From NCBI RefSeq assembly GCF_022554085.1, contig NZ_JAKFYR010000005.1:248001-312000 (forward strand): DNA of 64,000 bases, read 5' to 3'. Source of the stretch: Rhodococcus sp. CH91. Its GTDB lineage: Bacteria; Actinomycetota; Actinomycetes; Mycobacteriales; Mycobacteriaceae. A program made the position numbers and the translations under genes. Numbering within the stretch: the first letter of the stretch is position 1; the number at the start of each line of letters is the position of its first letter. Of the stretch, positions 43,766-52,653 are shown piece after piece. Below the pieces are notes generated by a model. The model was given only the letters and a program-made list of their open reading frames with translations, was not told the origin of the DNA and did no database searches.

Positions 43766-44413
43766 TCAGTGCGGGGACGCTCCGAGCATCGACAGCGCCA
43801 GGTCGACGTAGTTGCGGGCGAGGTCGTCGACATCCGTGCGGCCGGGGCGATACCAGCGAGCGACGTCGATCCCCAGCGACAGGATGGCGAGTGCGGCGGT
43901 GGGGACGTCCGCGACCCTGAAGGCGCCGCTGTCCACACCTGCCGAGATCACCTCGCGGACGGCGGTGTCGGTGCGCCGGCGGATCTCGGCGATCTCACGG
44001 TAGTGCTCCTCCGAGAGTGCGTGCAGTTCGTACTGGGCGACGCGGCAGGTGGTGTGGTGGACGGCGTGGATCCGCACGAACCGGTCGACGATCGCTCGGA
44101 TCCGCTCGACGGGATCGGTCGCACCGGCGGCAGCCTTCTCGACCTCGTCGAGAACGTGGAGGTGGCCGTTGCGGCCAGCCTCGAACAACACCGCCTCCTT
44201 CGAGGGGAAATGCACGTACAGCGCGGCGGGGCTCAGACCCGCGCCGATCGAGATGTCGCGGGTGGTGGTGGCGTGGTAGCCGCGGCGGGCGAAGGATTCG
44301 ACGGCGGAGGCGACGAGCCGACGGGCGACTTCCGATCCACCGCCGGGAAGAGCGGCGGCGAGGGAGTCGCCGGTCGCGGGAGCGTCGGTGGCGGGCGCGG
44401 GTGTGTCGGTCAC
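43766..44413 (-). CDS. TetR-family regulator divergent from an acyl-CoA dehydrogenase
   Basis: A 215-residue TetR repressor: helix-turn-helix in residues about 30-75 (ARRLVASAVESFARRGYHAT, TTRDISIGAGLSPAALYVHF, PSKEAVL), followed by a ligand-binding domain with IRAIVDRFVRIHAVHHTTCR and ALAILSLGIDVARWYRPGRT. This resembles KstR2/FadR-type TetR proteins that bind acyl-CoA, in line with the divergent acyl-CoA dehydrogenase 127 bases away. GTG 44413. The ligand is not visible from sequence. Confidence 0.85.
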   Translation of the reverse strand: MTDTPAPATDAPATGDSLAAALPGGGSEVARRLVASAVESFARRGYHATTTRDISIGAGLSPAALYVHFPSKEAVLFEAGRNGHLHVLDEVEKAAAGATDPVERIRAIVDRFVRIHAVHHTTCRVAQYELHALSEEHYREIAEIRRRTDTAVREVISAGVDSGAFRVADVPTAALAILSLGIDVARWYRPGRTDVDDLARNYVDLALSMLGASPH

Positions 44414-44476
44414 GGGGTCCGTCCTGTGCAGGTCGCGGAGAGGGTGTCGTTGACATCATGCACCCGCGTTGGTCTA

Positions 44477-44492
44477 CTGAGTGAGCGCTTAG
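44477..44492. promoter_or_regulatory. Candidate operator between TetR and the acyl-CoA dehydrogenase
   Basis: CTGAG-N6-CTTAG, an imperfect inverted repeat around AGCGCT, in the 126-base gap between divergent starts. TetR regulators of lipid genes often use such sites. One mismatch in the arms; binding is inferred. Confidence 0.42.
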
Positions 44493-44539
44493 TTCGTTTC
44501 TGTTGCGGCCGGGTCCCCGCGTCGCCCGAAAGGATTTCG

Positions 44540-46339
44540 ATGCCCTCTCCCATCCTGTCCCGCCGCGACCTGGACTTTCTCCTCTACGACTGGCTCGACG
44601 TCGAGTCCCTCACTCGCCGTGAACGCTTCGCCGAGCACTCTCGTGAGACCTTCGACGCAGTACTCGACCTGAGCGCCGACATCGCGGTCAAGCACTTCGC
44701 GACCCACAACAAGAAGGCCGACGCGCAGGAGCCCCGCATCGGGGAGGACGGTCGCGTCGAGATCGTTCCCGAGGTCAAGGAAGCCCTCGAAATGTTCTCG
44801 AAGGCCGGGCTTCTCGCCGGCGGATTCGACGAGGAACACGGGGGGATGCAGCTGCCGGTGACGGTGCAACGCGCATCGATGGCGTGGTTCCAGGCCGCGA
44901 ACGCCGGGACTTCCGCCTATCCCTTCCTCACAGCGGCGAACGCGAGTCTGCTCGTGGCCCACGGCAGCGACGAGCAGATCTCGAGGTTCGTTCCTCCGAT
45001 GCTCGAAGGCCGGTTCTTCGGAACCATGTGCCTGTCGGAACCGCAGGCAGGTTCGTCGCTGGCCGACATCACCACCAAGGCCGTCCCCGCTGCGGACGGA
45101 ACCTACCGGCTGACCGGCACCAAGATGTGGATCTCCGGTGGCGACCACGAACTCACCGAGAACATCGTGCATCTCGTGCTGGCGAAGATCCCCGGCGGAC
45201 CCGCGGGCGTGAAGGGTATCTCGCTGTTCATCGTCCCGAAATTCCTCGTCGAGGCCGACGGCACCCTCGGCGAGCGCAACGACGTCGCGCTCGTCGGCCT
45301 GAACCACAAGATGGGCAACCGGGGTACCACCAACACCCTCCTCAACTTCGGCGAGGGCGTCCACACACCCGGCGGTGAGGCAGGTGCGGTGGGCTATCTG
45401 CTCGGTGAACCGCACAAGGGCCTGTCGTACATGTTCCACATGATGAACGAGGCGCGGATCGGCGTCGGCTTCCTCGCCACCTCCCTCGGATACGCCGGAT
45501 ATCTGCAGTCGCTCGACTACGCCCGCACCCGCAGCCAGGGCCGGCCGCTCGGGGCGAAGGATCCGGAGTCGCCGCAGGTTCCCCTCGTCGAGCACGCCGA
45601 CGTGCGTCGAATGTTGCTGGCGCAGAAGGCATATGTCGAAGGTGCTCTGGCACTCGGGTTGTACTGCTCCAAGCTCGTGGACGAACAGCGCACGGCTGCC
45701 GACGAGGACGCTCGTGCTCGCGCCGGACTCCTGCTGGACCTGCTCACGCCCATCGCGAAATCGTGGCCGTCGCAGTGGTGTCTCGAAGCCAACAGTCTCG
45801 CCATCCAGGTGCTCGGCGGCTACGGTTACACCCGCGAGTTCGACGTCGAGCAGTTCTACCGCGACAACCGCCTCAACCCGATCCACGAAGGCACGCACGG
45901 CATCCAGGGGCTCGACCTGCTCGGCCGCAAGGTGATCATGCAGGGAGGTGCCGCTCTCGCGCTGCTCGGCGAAGTCGTGGGGGAGACCGTCGCGCGTGCC
46001 GTCCGGGCCGGTGGCGACGCCGCCGCCTACGCCGAGCAGCTCGGTGCTGCCGTCACGCGAGTCGCGCAGACCACCGCCGCCCTGTGGTCGACCGGGGATC
46101 CCGCTGTCGCTCTGGCGAATTCGTCGGTCTATCTCGAAGCCGTCGGGCACGTCGTGGTCGCGTGGATCTGGCTCGAGCAACTCCTTGCGGTCGGCGACAG
46201 GGAGGGCGACTTCTTCGACGGCAAGCGCGCGGCCGCGCGGTACTTCTATCGCTTCGAGTTGCCGAGGACCGGACCGCAATTCGATCTGCTCGCGAGCCTC
46301 GACCGGACGACCCTGGACGTCTCACCGTCGGTTCTGTGA
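44540..46339 (+). CDS. Acyl-CoA dehydrogenase (FadE-type, 599 aa)
   Basis: A large-subfamily FAD acyl-CoA dehydrogenase of about 600 residues with an extra N-terminal part (LDFLLYDWLDVESLTRRERF). Features: FFGTMCLSEPQAGSSLADIT, MWISGGDHELTENIVHLVLA, KMGNRGTTNTLLNFGEGVH, VLGGYGYTREFDVEQFYRDN and the catalytic Glu in PIHEGTHGIQGLDLLGRK. The C-terminal 120 residues are helical, as in long FadE proteins. It oxidises an acyl-CoA at the alpha-beta bond in beta-oxidation; chain length cannot be told. ATG 44540 has AAAGGAT upstream. Controlled presumably by the divergent TetR. Confidence 0.92.
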   Translation: MPSPILSRRDLDFLLYDWLDVESLTRRERFAEHSRETFDAVLDLSADIAVKHFATHNKKADAQEPRIGEDGRVEIVPEVKEALEMFSKAGLLAGGFDEEHGGMQLPVTVQRASMAWFQAANAGTSAYPFLTAANASLLVAHGSDEQISRFVPPMLEGRFFGTMCLSEPQAGSSLADITTKAVPAADGTYRLTGTKMWISGGDHELTENIVHLVLAKIPGGPAGVKGISLFIVPKFLVEADGTLGERNDVALVGLNHKMGNRGTTNTLLNFGEGVHTPGGEAGAVGYLLGEPHKGLSYMFHMMNEARIGVGFLATSLGYAGYLQSLDYARTRSQGRPLGAKDPESPQVPLVEHADVRRMLLAQKAYVEGALALGLYCSKLVDEQRTAADEDARARAGLLLDLLTPIAKSWPSQWCLEANSLAIQVLGGYGYTREFDVEQFYRDNRLNPIHEGTHGIQGLDLLGRKVIMQGGAALALLGEVVGETVARAVRAGGDAAAYAEQLGAAVTRVAQTTAALWSTGDPAVALANSSVYLEAVGHVVVAWIWLEQLLAVGDREGDFFDGKRAAARYFYRFELPRTGPQFDLLASLDRTTLDVSPSVL

Positions 46340-46344
46340 CCGTG

Positions 46345-46857
46345 TCACTGCCGGCCCTGCGTCGGGACCGGCCAGGTCAACGTCAGCGACCCGCCGACCG
46401 GTAGCGCGTGCCACCGGTCGGCGTAGTCGTCGAGCCGGGCCACGATCCGCTCGACCACCGGCGAGACGTCCTCCGCCGAGACGTAGGCGGGCAGTGCACG
46501 GGCCCGACCTCGCTGCACCTCCCACAGCGGGACCGCGATCCGTGCCAATTCCTCGGACCTGATCATGTCGGACTCCGCACGCGGTGACATCGTGTGCTTC
46601 TTCGAGCGCCGGCGCCGGCCCGCCCGGGTCCGCTCGGCATTGTCGGCGGGCCAGAACAGGCCGTTGTCGCCCGCGGCCATCTGCCCGAAGACGCCGAGTT
46701 CGATACCCGCCTCCGCCTCGACCAGCAGATGCACGAGGTCGTGGGGGAGATAGGGGTGACCACCCGGGCCGTTGCGCGGAGCGAGTTCCGGTCCGATCTC
46801 GCGATGCACCGCGATCTCGTACCCGATGCCGGGACCTTTCGTGAAGACGACGCGCAT
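46345..46857 (-). CDS. Conserved hypothetical protein with PHDLVHLLVE motif
   Basis: A 170-residue soluble protein. A conserved-looking block YLPHDLVHLLVEAEAGIELG, then VFGQMAAGDNGLFW, is followed by an Arg-rich stretch (RTRAGRRRRSKKH) and a C-terminal helical part ending LTLTWPVP. The HDLVHLLVE element looks like an H-x3-H-x3-E metal-site pattern, but this is only suggestive. No family recognised. It converges on the acyl-CoA dehydrogenase (5 bases apart) and lies downstream of the PncC gene on the same strand. Confidence 0.7.
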   Translation of the reverse strand: MRVVFTKGPGIGYEIAVHREIGPELAPRNGPGGHPYLPHDLVHLLVEAEAGIELGVFGQMAAGDNGLFWPADNAERTRAGRRRRSKKHTMSPRAESDMIRSEELARIAVPLWEVQRGRARALPAYVSAEDVSPVVERIVARLDDYADRWHALPVGGSLTLTWPVPTQGRQ

Positions 46858-46901
46858 GGTCGTCAGGTTAGGTCCCGTAGGCAGGGAGCCGCATCCGAAT
46901 T

Positions 46902-47393
46902 TCAGGCGGATGCCCGCTCGACGAGCAACGACAAGGCGTGCCGCACCGTCTTCGCGAGGACCTTCTCGGGATCGCCGTCGAAGTGCTGTTCTTCGCTGCG
47001 GGTTCCGTCGGGTGCGGTCGTGGCGAAACAGACCGTCCCCGGCGGGCGGCCGTCCTGCGGATCCGGGCCACCCGCGCCACTCACGGCCACGACGATGTCC
47101 GCACCCAGCAGACGGGCGGTGCTCTCCGCCATCGTGCGCGCCGCACTCTCGCTCACGACCGGGCCTTCGGGTACGTCGAGAAGGCCGTACTTGACCTCCC
47201 GTGAGTACGCGACGATGCCACCGCGGAACCAGTCCGAGCTGCCCTTCGCCGCCCCGAGCCGGGCCGCGAGGGTGCCCGCGGTGAGCGACTCCGCGCAGCC
47301 GAGCGCCAGCTCCCGATCGGAGGCGATCTCGGCGAGTCGCTCGATCAGCTCGTCGGAAGTGTCCGTACCCTCCACCACATCGTCATCGGCCAT
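46902..47393 (-). CDS. Nicotinamide-nucleotide amidase, CinA C-terminal type (PncC-like)
   Basis: A 163-residue protein of the CinA/PncC family, which converts NMN to NaMN in pyridine-nucleotide recycling. Motifs: LALGCAESLTAGTLAARLGA (the catalytic Ser/Thr region), GGIVAYSREVKYGLLDVPEG, VSESAARTMAESTARLLGAD and VAVSGAGGPDPQDGRPPGTV. The usual sequence there is VTGVAGP, so the loop is slightly unusual. ATG 47393 follows GGAAGGAG and overlaps the RibD-like stop by 11 bases. Part of a minus-strand run with two redox genes. Confidence 0.87.
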   Translation of the reverse strand: MADDDVVEGTDTSDELIERLAEIASDRELALGCAESLTAGTLAARLGAAKGSSDWFRGGIVAYSREVKYGLLDVPEGPVVSESAARTMAESTARLLGADIVVAVSGAGGPDPQDGRPPGTVCFATTAPDGTRSEEQHFDGDPEKVLAKTVRHALSLLVERASA

Positions 47394-48198
47394 CGCTTTC
47401 TCCTTCCAGAGCATCGGGTCGCACCCAGCGGGTGAGCAGGGTGCCGTCGTCGTCGCAGATCAGATGTGCACGCCGCAGCGGGGTCAGGACGGGGGCGGGG
47501 GAGGTCGCGATCCTGCCCGCGCCACCTGCGGTGAGAACCGGTGCCCACGTCAAGCACAGATCGTCGACGATCCCGTCGTCGATCATGCGGCCGAACAAGC
47601 GGGGACCGCCTTCGCACAGCACCCGCGTCCACCCGGCTCCGGCCAGCGCGGCGCGCAGGGTGCGGCCGTCGATGTCGTCCTCGGAGATCACGCGGAGATC
47701 CGCACCCGCCTCCTGCACGGCCCGCCGGGCGGCTTCCGGTGCCCGCGCCGTCGTGAACACGACCGGCGGAATGTCCGTATCGGTGAACAATCGCAGTTCG
47801 GGCGTGAGATCGCAGGAGGCGGTGACCACGGCGACGGGCGGAATCGGGGTCAGGCCCGCCTGTTCCCGGCGTGCCCGCAGCGCGTCGCTCGTACGCGCCC
47901 CGCCGTAGTTCTCGGCGCGGACGGTTCCCGCACCCACGAGGATCACGTCGGCGAGTTCGCGCAGCAGACCGAAGACCTTCTTGTCGGCGGGGGACCCCAG
48001 GGCACCCGACCGTCCTTCGACGGACACGGCTCCGTCGAGGGAGGAGACGAAGTTGATCCGTATCCACGGTTCGGTGAGTTCGTCCGGGTAGGCATACAGA
48101 GCGCGCAACCGATCCTCGTCGAGGGTGCGCGGCTCGTCCGGACCGCCGTCGAGTCGTTGCATACCGCCGATGAGATCATTCTCCGGAGTTCGGCGCAT
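47383..48198 (-). CDS. RibD C-terminal/dihydrofolate-reductase-fold reductase
   Basis: A 271-residue protein of the RibD_C family (pyrimidine reductase-like): TEPWIRINFVSSLDGAVSVE, DKKVFGLLRELADVILVGAG, TVRAENYGGARTS and TRVLCEGGPRLFGRMIDDGI, LCLTWAPVLTAGGAGRI. It binds NADPH and reduces a pterin or pyrimidine-like substrate; stand-alone versions (Rv2671-type) have weak dihydrofolate reductase activity. ATG 48198 is used; GTG 48207 in frame is possible. Separated by one base from the flavin reductase and overlapping PncC by 11 bases, so all three are coupled. Confidence 0.87.
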   Translation of the reverse strand: MRRTPENDLIGGMQRLDGGPDEPRTLDEDRLRALYAYPDELTEPWIRINFVSSLDGAVSVEGRSGALGSPADKKVFGLLRELADVILVGAGTVRAENYGGARTSDALRARREQAGLTPIPPVAVVTASCDLTPELRLFTDTDIPPVVFTTARAPEAARRAVQEAGADLRVISEDDIDGRTLRAALAGAGWTRVLCEGGPRLFGRMIDDGIVDDLCLTWAPVLTAGGAGRIATSPAPVLTPLRRAHLICDDDGTLLTRWVRPDALEGESDGR

Positions 48199-48199
48199 G

Positions 48200-48718
48200 T
48201 CAGGCACCGTGGCCGGCGTCGAGATCGCTCACGGATTCGAAGGTCAGCAACCGATCCGAACCGTCGCGGATGTCTCCTCGTTCGGGTTCGAGAACGAAGA
48301 CGACGTGATCGCCGGTGGCGAAGGTCCCCAGGACCCGCCCGACGAACCAGGCGCGCGGACCGTCCAGCACGGGCAGACCGTACGGACCCTCGTGCCACGA
48401 GCAGCGATCGAACTTGTCGATCTCGTCGCCGGTCTGTTCGCCGAACAGTTCCGCCAGTTCACGATCCGCCCGGTTCAGGACGTGCACGGCGAGGTGCTCG
48501 GCTTTCGAGGCCACCCGGAAGGTCCGGTTCTTGTCCGACAGCGCCACGAGGAATCGTGCCGGGTCGATCGAACTCTGGGTCGCGAACCCGATCAGGCAGC
48601 CGCTGCGTTCCTCGCCGTCGGAGGTGGTGACGATGAACATCGGATAATCGAGCAGCGATGCGATCTCCGCGAAACAGTCGGGGGATCCTTCGATTGAGGT
48701 GTCGGCCATGAGCGGCAT
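48200..48718 (-). CDS. Flavin reductase-like FMN-binding protein
   Basis: A 172-residue protein of the flavin reductase/HpaC-like split-barrel family: LLDYPMFIVTTSDGEERSGC, LIGFATQSSIDPARFLVALS, DKNRTFRVASKAEHLAVHVL, DRCSWHEGPYGLPVLDGPRA and WFVGRVLGTFATGDHVVFVL. It transfers hydride from NAD(P)H to free flavin or binds FMN for a partner. ATG 48718 is used; ATG 48709, three codons later, is equally possible. First gene of the three-gene run with the RibD-like and PncC-like genes. Confidence 0.87.
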   Translation of the reverse strand: MPLMADTSIEGSPDCFAEIASLLDYPMFIVTTSDGEERSGCLIGFATQSSIDPARFLVALSDKNRTFRVASKAEHLAVHVLNRADRELAELFGEQTGDEIDKFDRCSWHEGPYGLPVLDGPRAWFVGRVLGTFATGDHVVFVLEPERGDIRDGSDRLLTFESVSDLDAGHGA

Positions 48719-48786
48719 CGTACGGCGGATTCCGGTGTCGCGCGGAAGCGTTTGATGCTCGGGCGAGCCGGGGTACTCGCAGCACT

Positions 48787-49881
48787 ATGGAAGCCGATCG
48801 TGGAGACGAGCGGACGTCCGGCGCCACCCTCGCGCCCGACGACCCGCACAAGCCGGACTCTCCCACAGACCTGTCCAAGACGTCGTGGAAGTATGTGCTG
48901 CGCAGAACGATCCGCGAGTTCAGTCATGATCAGTGCACCGATGTCGCAGCGGGATTGACCTACTACGCGGTGCTCTCGCTCTTCCCCGCCCTGCTCGTGG
49001 TGGTCTCGCTGCTCGGCGTGTTCGGGCAGGGACAGTCCACGGTGGACACCGTGCTCGGGATGATCGAGGATCTCGGCCCGTCCTCCGCCGTCGACACCCT
49101 GAGGGGTCCGATCGAACAACTCGTCGCCGCGCCCACTGCCGGATTCGCCCTGGTCGTCGGTATTCTCGGCGCTCTGTGGTCGGCCTCGGGGTATGTCGGC
49201 GCGTTCGGTCGTGCCATGAACCGGATCTACGAGATCGAGGAGGGCCGGCCGGTCTGGAAGCTGCGTCCGCTGATGCTGCTGGTGACCGCCCTGGCGCTGG
49301 TCGCGGTCGGCGCGACTGTCCTGATGCTGGTGGTCAGTGGTCCCGTCGCCCGCGCGATCGGCGACGTCATCGGTCTCGGCGACACCGCGGTGACCGTGTG
49401 GAACATCGCCAAGTGGCCGGTGATGCTCCTGCTGGTCGTCGTCCTCGTGGCGGTGCTGTACTACGCGACCCCCAATGTGGCCCAGCCGAAGTTCCGCTGG
49501 ATCAGTCTCGGATCGCTCATCGCGATCGTGGTGTGGATCCTGGCCTCGGTGGGCTTCGCGTTCTACGTCTCCAATTTCGGCAGCTACAACAAGACCTACG
49601 GCTCGCTCGCCGGTGCTGTGATCTTCCTGCTGTGGTTGTGGATCACCAACGTGGCCTTGCTGTTCGGCGCCGAGTTCGACGCGGAGATGGAACGCGGCCG
49701 ACAGTTGCAGGCCGGGATGCCTGCCGAGGAGGTCCTGCAACTGCCCGAACGTGATTCGCGTGTGATCGAGAAGAACGCCGCCAAACAGAAGGAGTTCGTG
49801 GAACACGGGAGGAAGTTGCGGAAGGCCCACAGTGCCGAATCAGGTGACGCTGTCGGGTCCGAGACGGAAAGGAAGCCCTGA
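48787..49881 (+). CDS. YihY/BrkB-family inner-membrane protein
   Basis: A 364-residue protein with six hydrophobic segments from about residue 50 and the YihY motifs: QCTDVAAGLTYYAVLSLFPA, LWSASGYVGAFGRAMNRIYE, FYVSNFGSYNKTYGSLAGAV and IFLLWLWITNVALLFGAEFD. Both termini are charged and cytoplasmic. The family was once called RNase BN, wrongly; its function is unknown. The stop overlaps the next start by one base (TGATG), starting a three-gene envelope operon. Confidence 0.9.
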   Translation: MEADRGDERTSGATLAPDDPHKPDSPTDLSKTSWKYVLRRTIREFSHDQCTDVAAGLTYYAVLSLFPALLVVVSLLGVFGQGQSTVDTVLGMIEDLGPSSAVDTLRGPIEQLVAAPTAGFALVVGILGALWSASGYVGAFGRAMNRIYEIEEGRPVWKLRPLMLLVTALALVAVGATVLMLVVSGPVARAIGDVIGLGDTAVTVWNIAKWPVMLLLVVVLVAVLYYATPNVAQPKFRWISLGSLIAIVVWILASVGFAFYVSNFGSYNKTYGSLAGAVIFLLWLWITNVALLFGAEFDAEMERGRQLQAGMPAEEVLQLPERDSRVIEKNAAKQKEFVEHGRKLRKAHSAESGDAVGSETERKP

Positions 49882-50306
49882 TGTCCCAATCGTCCGGTAC
49901 GTCACGCCCGGTCGCCGAACAGTCGAAGGATCTGTCCACCGTCGAACTCACCGAGCGGCTCACCGCGCAGGTCTCGACACTCGTCCGTACCGAGGTCTCG
50001 CACGCCCTCGAGGAGGTCAAGTCCAAGGGAACCCGCATCGGAGTGGGGGTGGGGATCTCGGGTGCGGGCGCCATCCTGCTGTTCCTCGGGTTCGCGACCC
50101 TCATCGCCACCGCGGTTCTGGGCCTGGCCACCGCTCTCGACCCATGGCTCGCCGCGCTCATCGTCGCGGTGATCGTGCTGGCAGTCGGCGGGATCCTCGC
50201 GGCAGTCGGTGCCTCCAAGGCGAAGAACGCCGCACCGCCCGTCCCGGAGCGCACGGTTGCCAGCGTGCGCGCCGACATCGATGCCGCGAAGGGAGCGACG
50301 AAGTGA
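49881..50306 (+). CDS. Phage-holin-like family membrane protein (DUF1469)
   Basis: A 141-residue protein with a helical N-terminus (STVELTERLTAQVSTLVRTE VSHALEEVKSKG in two parts) and two hydrophobic segments (GVGVGISGAGAILLFLGFAT, LIATAVLGLATALDPWLAALIVAVIVLA in parts), the Phage_holin_3_6/DUF1469 pattern. Despite the name, such proteins are chromosomal envelope proteins. Coupled to YihY (TGATG) and to DUF3618 (GTGA). Function unknown. Confidence 0.86.
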   Translation: MSQSSGTSRPVAEQSKDLSTVELTERLTAQVSTLVRTEVSHALEEVKSKGTRIGVGVGISGAGAILLFLGFATLIATAVLGLATALDPWLAALIVAVIVLAVGGILAAVGASKAKNAAPPVPERTVASVRADIDAAKGATK

Positions 50307-50545
50307 CCACATCCGAGAACGGTGGACGCCCCGACGAGGTCGCCGACATCGAGCGGCAACGAGCCGAACTCGCCGCGACGGTCGGCGAACTCACCGACAG
50401 ACTCGACGTTCCCACCAGGGTCAAGCAGTCCGCGTCCGAACAGGCCGAGGCGGTCCGCAACCGGCCCGATCTCATCGCCGCGGCCGGCGGGGTCCTCGCC
50501 GTCGTGGTCGTGCTGTTGATCGTCCGGCGCCGCCGACGCAAGTGA
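50303..50545 (+). CDS. DUF3618 family membrane protein
   Basis: An 80-residue protein: an N-terminal amphipathic part (DEVADIERQRAELAATVGEL, then TDRLDVPTRVKQ) followed by one membrane segment (GGVLAVVVVLLIVRRRRRK). This is the DUF3618 layout, normally paired with the holin-like protein. The GTG start overlaps the previous stop by four bases. A large hairpin follows. Confidence 0.87.
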   Translation: MTTSENGGRPDEVADIERQRAELAATVGELTDRLDVPTRVKQSASEQAEAVRNRPDLIAAAGGVLAVVVVLLIVRRRRRK

Positions 50546-50551
50546 CGTAGA

Positions 50552-50609
50552 CACACCCGGGCGGACGGATGCTCGTGTTCTGCACCGAGTATCCGTCCGC
50601 CCGGGTGTG
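50552..50609. terminator. 19-bp hairpin between convergent operons
   Basis: CACACCCGGGCGGACGGAT pairs perfectly with its complement at 50591-50609 across a 20-base loop, between the DUF3618 stop and the acyl-CoA synthetase stop. Confidence 0.82.
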
Positions 50610-50630
50610 CGAACTCCGGCGGCGTGCCGG

Positions 50631-52523
50631 TCAGCCGCCGAGTTGTTCCTTCAGGGCGTCGAGCACTGCCGGATCCTCGATCGTCGAGGGCACCGTGTAC
50701 TCCTCGTGGTCGGCGATCTGGCGCATCGTCTTGCGGAGGATCTTGCCGGACCGGGTCTTGGGGAGGGCCGGGACGACCGTCACGTCACGGAAGGTCGCCA
50801 CCGCGCCGATCTGATCACGGACCATCTCGACGAGTTCCCGGCGCAGCACTTCGGGGTCGATGTCGGAACCGGACTTGAGCACCACGTATCCGGAGGGGCG
50901 CTGCCCCTTCAGCTCGTCGCGGATGCCGACCACCGCGCACTCGGCGACCGCGGGATGCGCGGCGACCACGGCCTCCATACTTCCCGTCGAAAGGCGGTGT
51001 CCGGCAACGTTGATCACGTCGTCGGCTCGGCCGAGGACGAAGAGGTAACCGTCCTCGTCGATGTAACCGGAATCGCCAGTGAGGTAGTAGCCGGGGAAGG
51101 TGTCGAGGTAGGAGCGGTGGTAGCGGTCCTCGTCCTGCCACAGTCCGGTCAATGTGCCCGGGGGCAACGGCAGCCGGATGACGATGTTGCCCTCGGTGTT
51201 CGCGTCGACGGGGGCGCCCTCACCGTCGACGATCTCCACCCGGTATCCCGGTACCGGGACGGTGGGAGAGCCGGCCTTGAGCGGCATCTGCTCGAGACCG
51301 CGCAGATTGGCCGCGATCGCCCAGCCCGTCTCGGTCTGCCACCAGTGGTCCACGACCGGACGGTCGAGCACCTTCGTCGCCCAGTGGTAGGTGTCCGGAT
51401 CGAGGCGCTCGCCGGCGGCGAAGAGCGTCTGCAGCGAGTCGATCGGGTATTTCCTCAGCTCCTCGGCGTTCGGATCCGCCTTGCGCACGGCACGGATCGC
51501 GGTGGGAGCCGTGAACAACGCCTTGACACCGTTCTCGGCGATGATCCGCCAGAACGCACCCGCATCGGGGGTGCCGACCGGTTTGCCCTCGTACATCACC
51601 GTCGTCGCGCCGGCCAGCAGCGGGCCGTAGACGATGTAGGAGTGGCCGACCACCCAGCCCACGTCGGAGGCCGTCCACCAGACGTCGCCGGCGCCGATGT
51701 CGTAGATGTGGCGCATCGACCACGTCAGAGCGACCGCGTGCCCGCCGTTGTCGCGGACCACGCCCTTCGGCTTACCGGTGGTGCCGGAGGTGTAGAGGAT
51801 GTAGAGCGGATCGGTCGCGGCGACGGTCACCGCATCCGCGGGTGCCGCGTCGGCGCACAGTTCGTCCCAGTCGAACCACGCCGCCGAGGACGTCTGATAG
51901 TCGGCTGCCGAACCGGATATCTGCTCCCGATCCTTGACGATCACGGTATGCGGCGGTGTCGGCGACAACCCGATCGCCTGCTCGACGATCGGCAGGTATT
52001 CGACGGTGCGTCCCGGCTCGAGGCCCCCGGAGGCGGTGACGAGGACGACCGGCTTCGCGTCGTCGATGCGGGTCGCGAGTTCCTTGGCGGCGAACCCACC
52101 GAAGACCACCGAGTGCACGGCGCCGATCCGGGCGCAGGCGAGCATCGCGATCGCGGCCTCGGGGATCATCGGCATGTAGATGATCACCCGGTCGCCGGCC
52201 GTCACCCCCTGATCGCGCAGCACCCCGGCGAAGGTCGCCACCTCGTCGAGCAGTTCCGCGTAGGTGTAGGTGCGCTTGGCCGGAAGCATCGCCGAATCCC
52301 AGATCAGGGCGGGGCGATCGCCGTGGCCGGCCCGTACGTGCCGGTCGAGGGCGTTGACACTGGTGTTCAGGCTGCCGTCCGGGAACCATCGATAGGACGG
52401 TGCCGCGGAGTCGTCGAGTGCCCGCCTCGGAGCGTTCTCCCACTCGACCGCTTGTGCGGCCTCGAGCCAGAATCCCTCCGGATCCTCGATGCTCCGGCGG
52501 AACGCGTCCTCGTACGAGCCCAT
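50631..52523 (-). CDS. Acetyl/propionyl-CoA synthetase (AMP-forming, PrpE/Acs-like)
   Basis: A 630-residue adenylate-forming enzyme: SYEDAFRRSIEDPEGFWLEA at the N-terminus, LYILYTSGTTGKPKGVVRDN (P-loop), WWTASDVGWVVGHSYIVYGP, DHWWQTETGWAIAANLRGLE, GDSGYIDEDGYLFVLGRADD and the catalytic Lys near the end in PKTRSGKILRKT. It activates acetate or propionate with ATP and CoA; the WWQTETGW region fits the PrpE/Acs group. ATG 52523 follows GGAAGGA. A single-gene unit, convergent with DUF3618. Acetylation of the C-terminal Lys is the usual control in this family. Confidence 0.92.
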   Translation of the reverse strand: MGSYEDAFRRSIEDPEGFWLEAAQAVEWENAPRRALDDSAAPSYRWFPDGSLNTSVNALDRHVRAGHGDRPALIWDSAMLPAKRTYTYAELLDEVATFAGVLRDQGVTAGDRVIIYMPMIPEAAIAMLACARIGAVHSVVFGGFAAKELATRIDDAKPVVLVTASGGLEPGRTVEYLPIVEQAIGLSPTPPHTVIVKDREQISGSAADYQTSSAAWFDWDELCADAAPADAVTVAATDPLYILYTSGTTGKPKGVVRDNGGHAVALTWSMRHIYDIGAGDVWWTASDVGWVVGHSYIVYGPLLAGATTVMYEGKPVGTPDAGAFWRIIAENGVKALFTAPTAIRAVRKADPNAEELRKYPIDSLQTLFAAGERLDPDTYHWATKVLDRPVVDHWWQTETGWAIAANLRGLEQMPLKAGSPTVPVPGYRVEIVDGEGAPVDANTEGNIVIRLPLPPGTLTGLWQDEDRYHRSYLDTFPGYYLTGDSGYIDEDGYLFVLGRADDVINVAGHRLSTGSMEAVVAAHPAVAECAVVGIRDELKGQRPSGYVVLKSGSDIDPEVLRRELVEMVRDQIGAVATFRDVTVVPALPKTRSGKILRKTMRQIADHEEYTVPSTIEDPAVLDALKEQLGG

Positions 52524-52653
52524 TGCGTGATGTCCTTCCTCGCCGACTGGTGTGGCCGCGACCACCCTATGTGACCGCCGCCGGGTGGGAGGGCATCTGC
52601 GACGGGTGGGCGCCACCACGCGACGAACGGCACACCGTCGATATCCTGGCGGC

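Noticed and set aside
49881-50306. Holin-like gene as sign of a prophage.
   Set aside because: No integrase, capsid, terminase or lysin genes lie nearby; the gene is coupled to YihY and DUF3618, a chromosomal envelope set.
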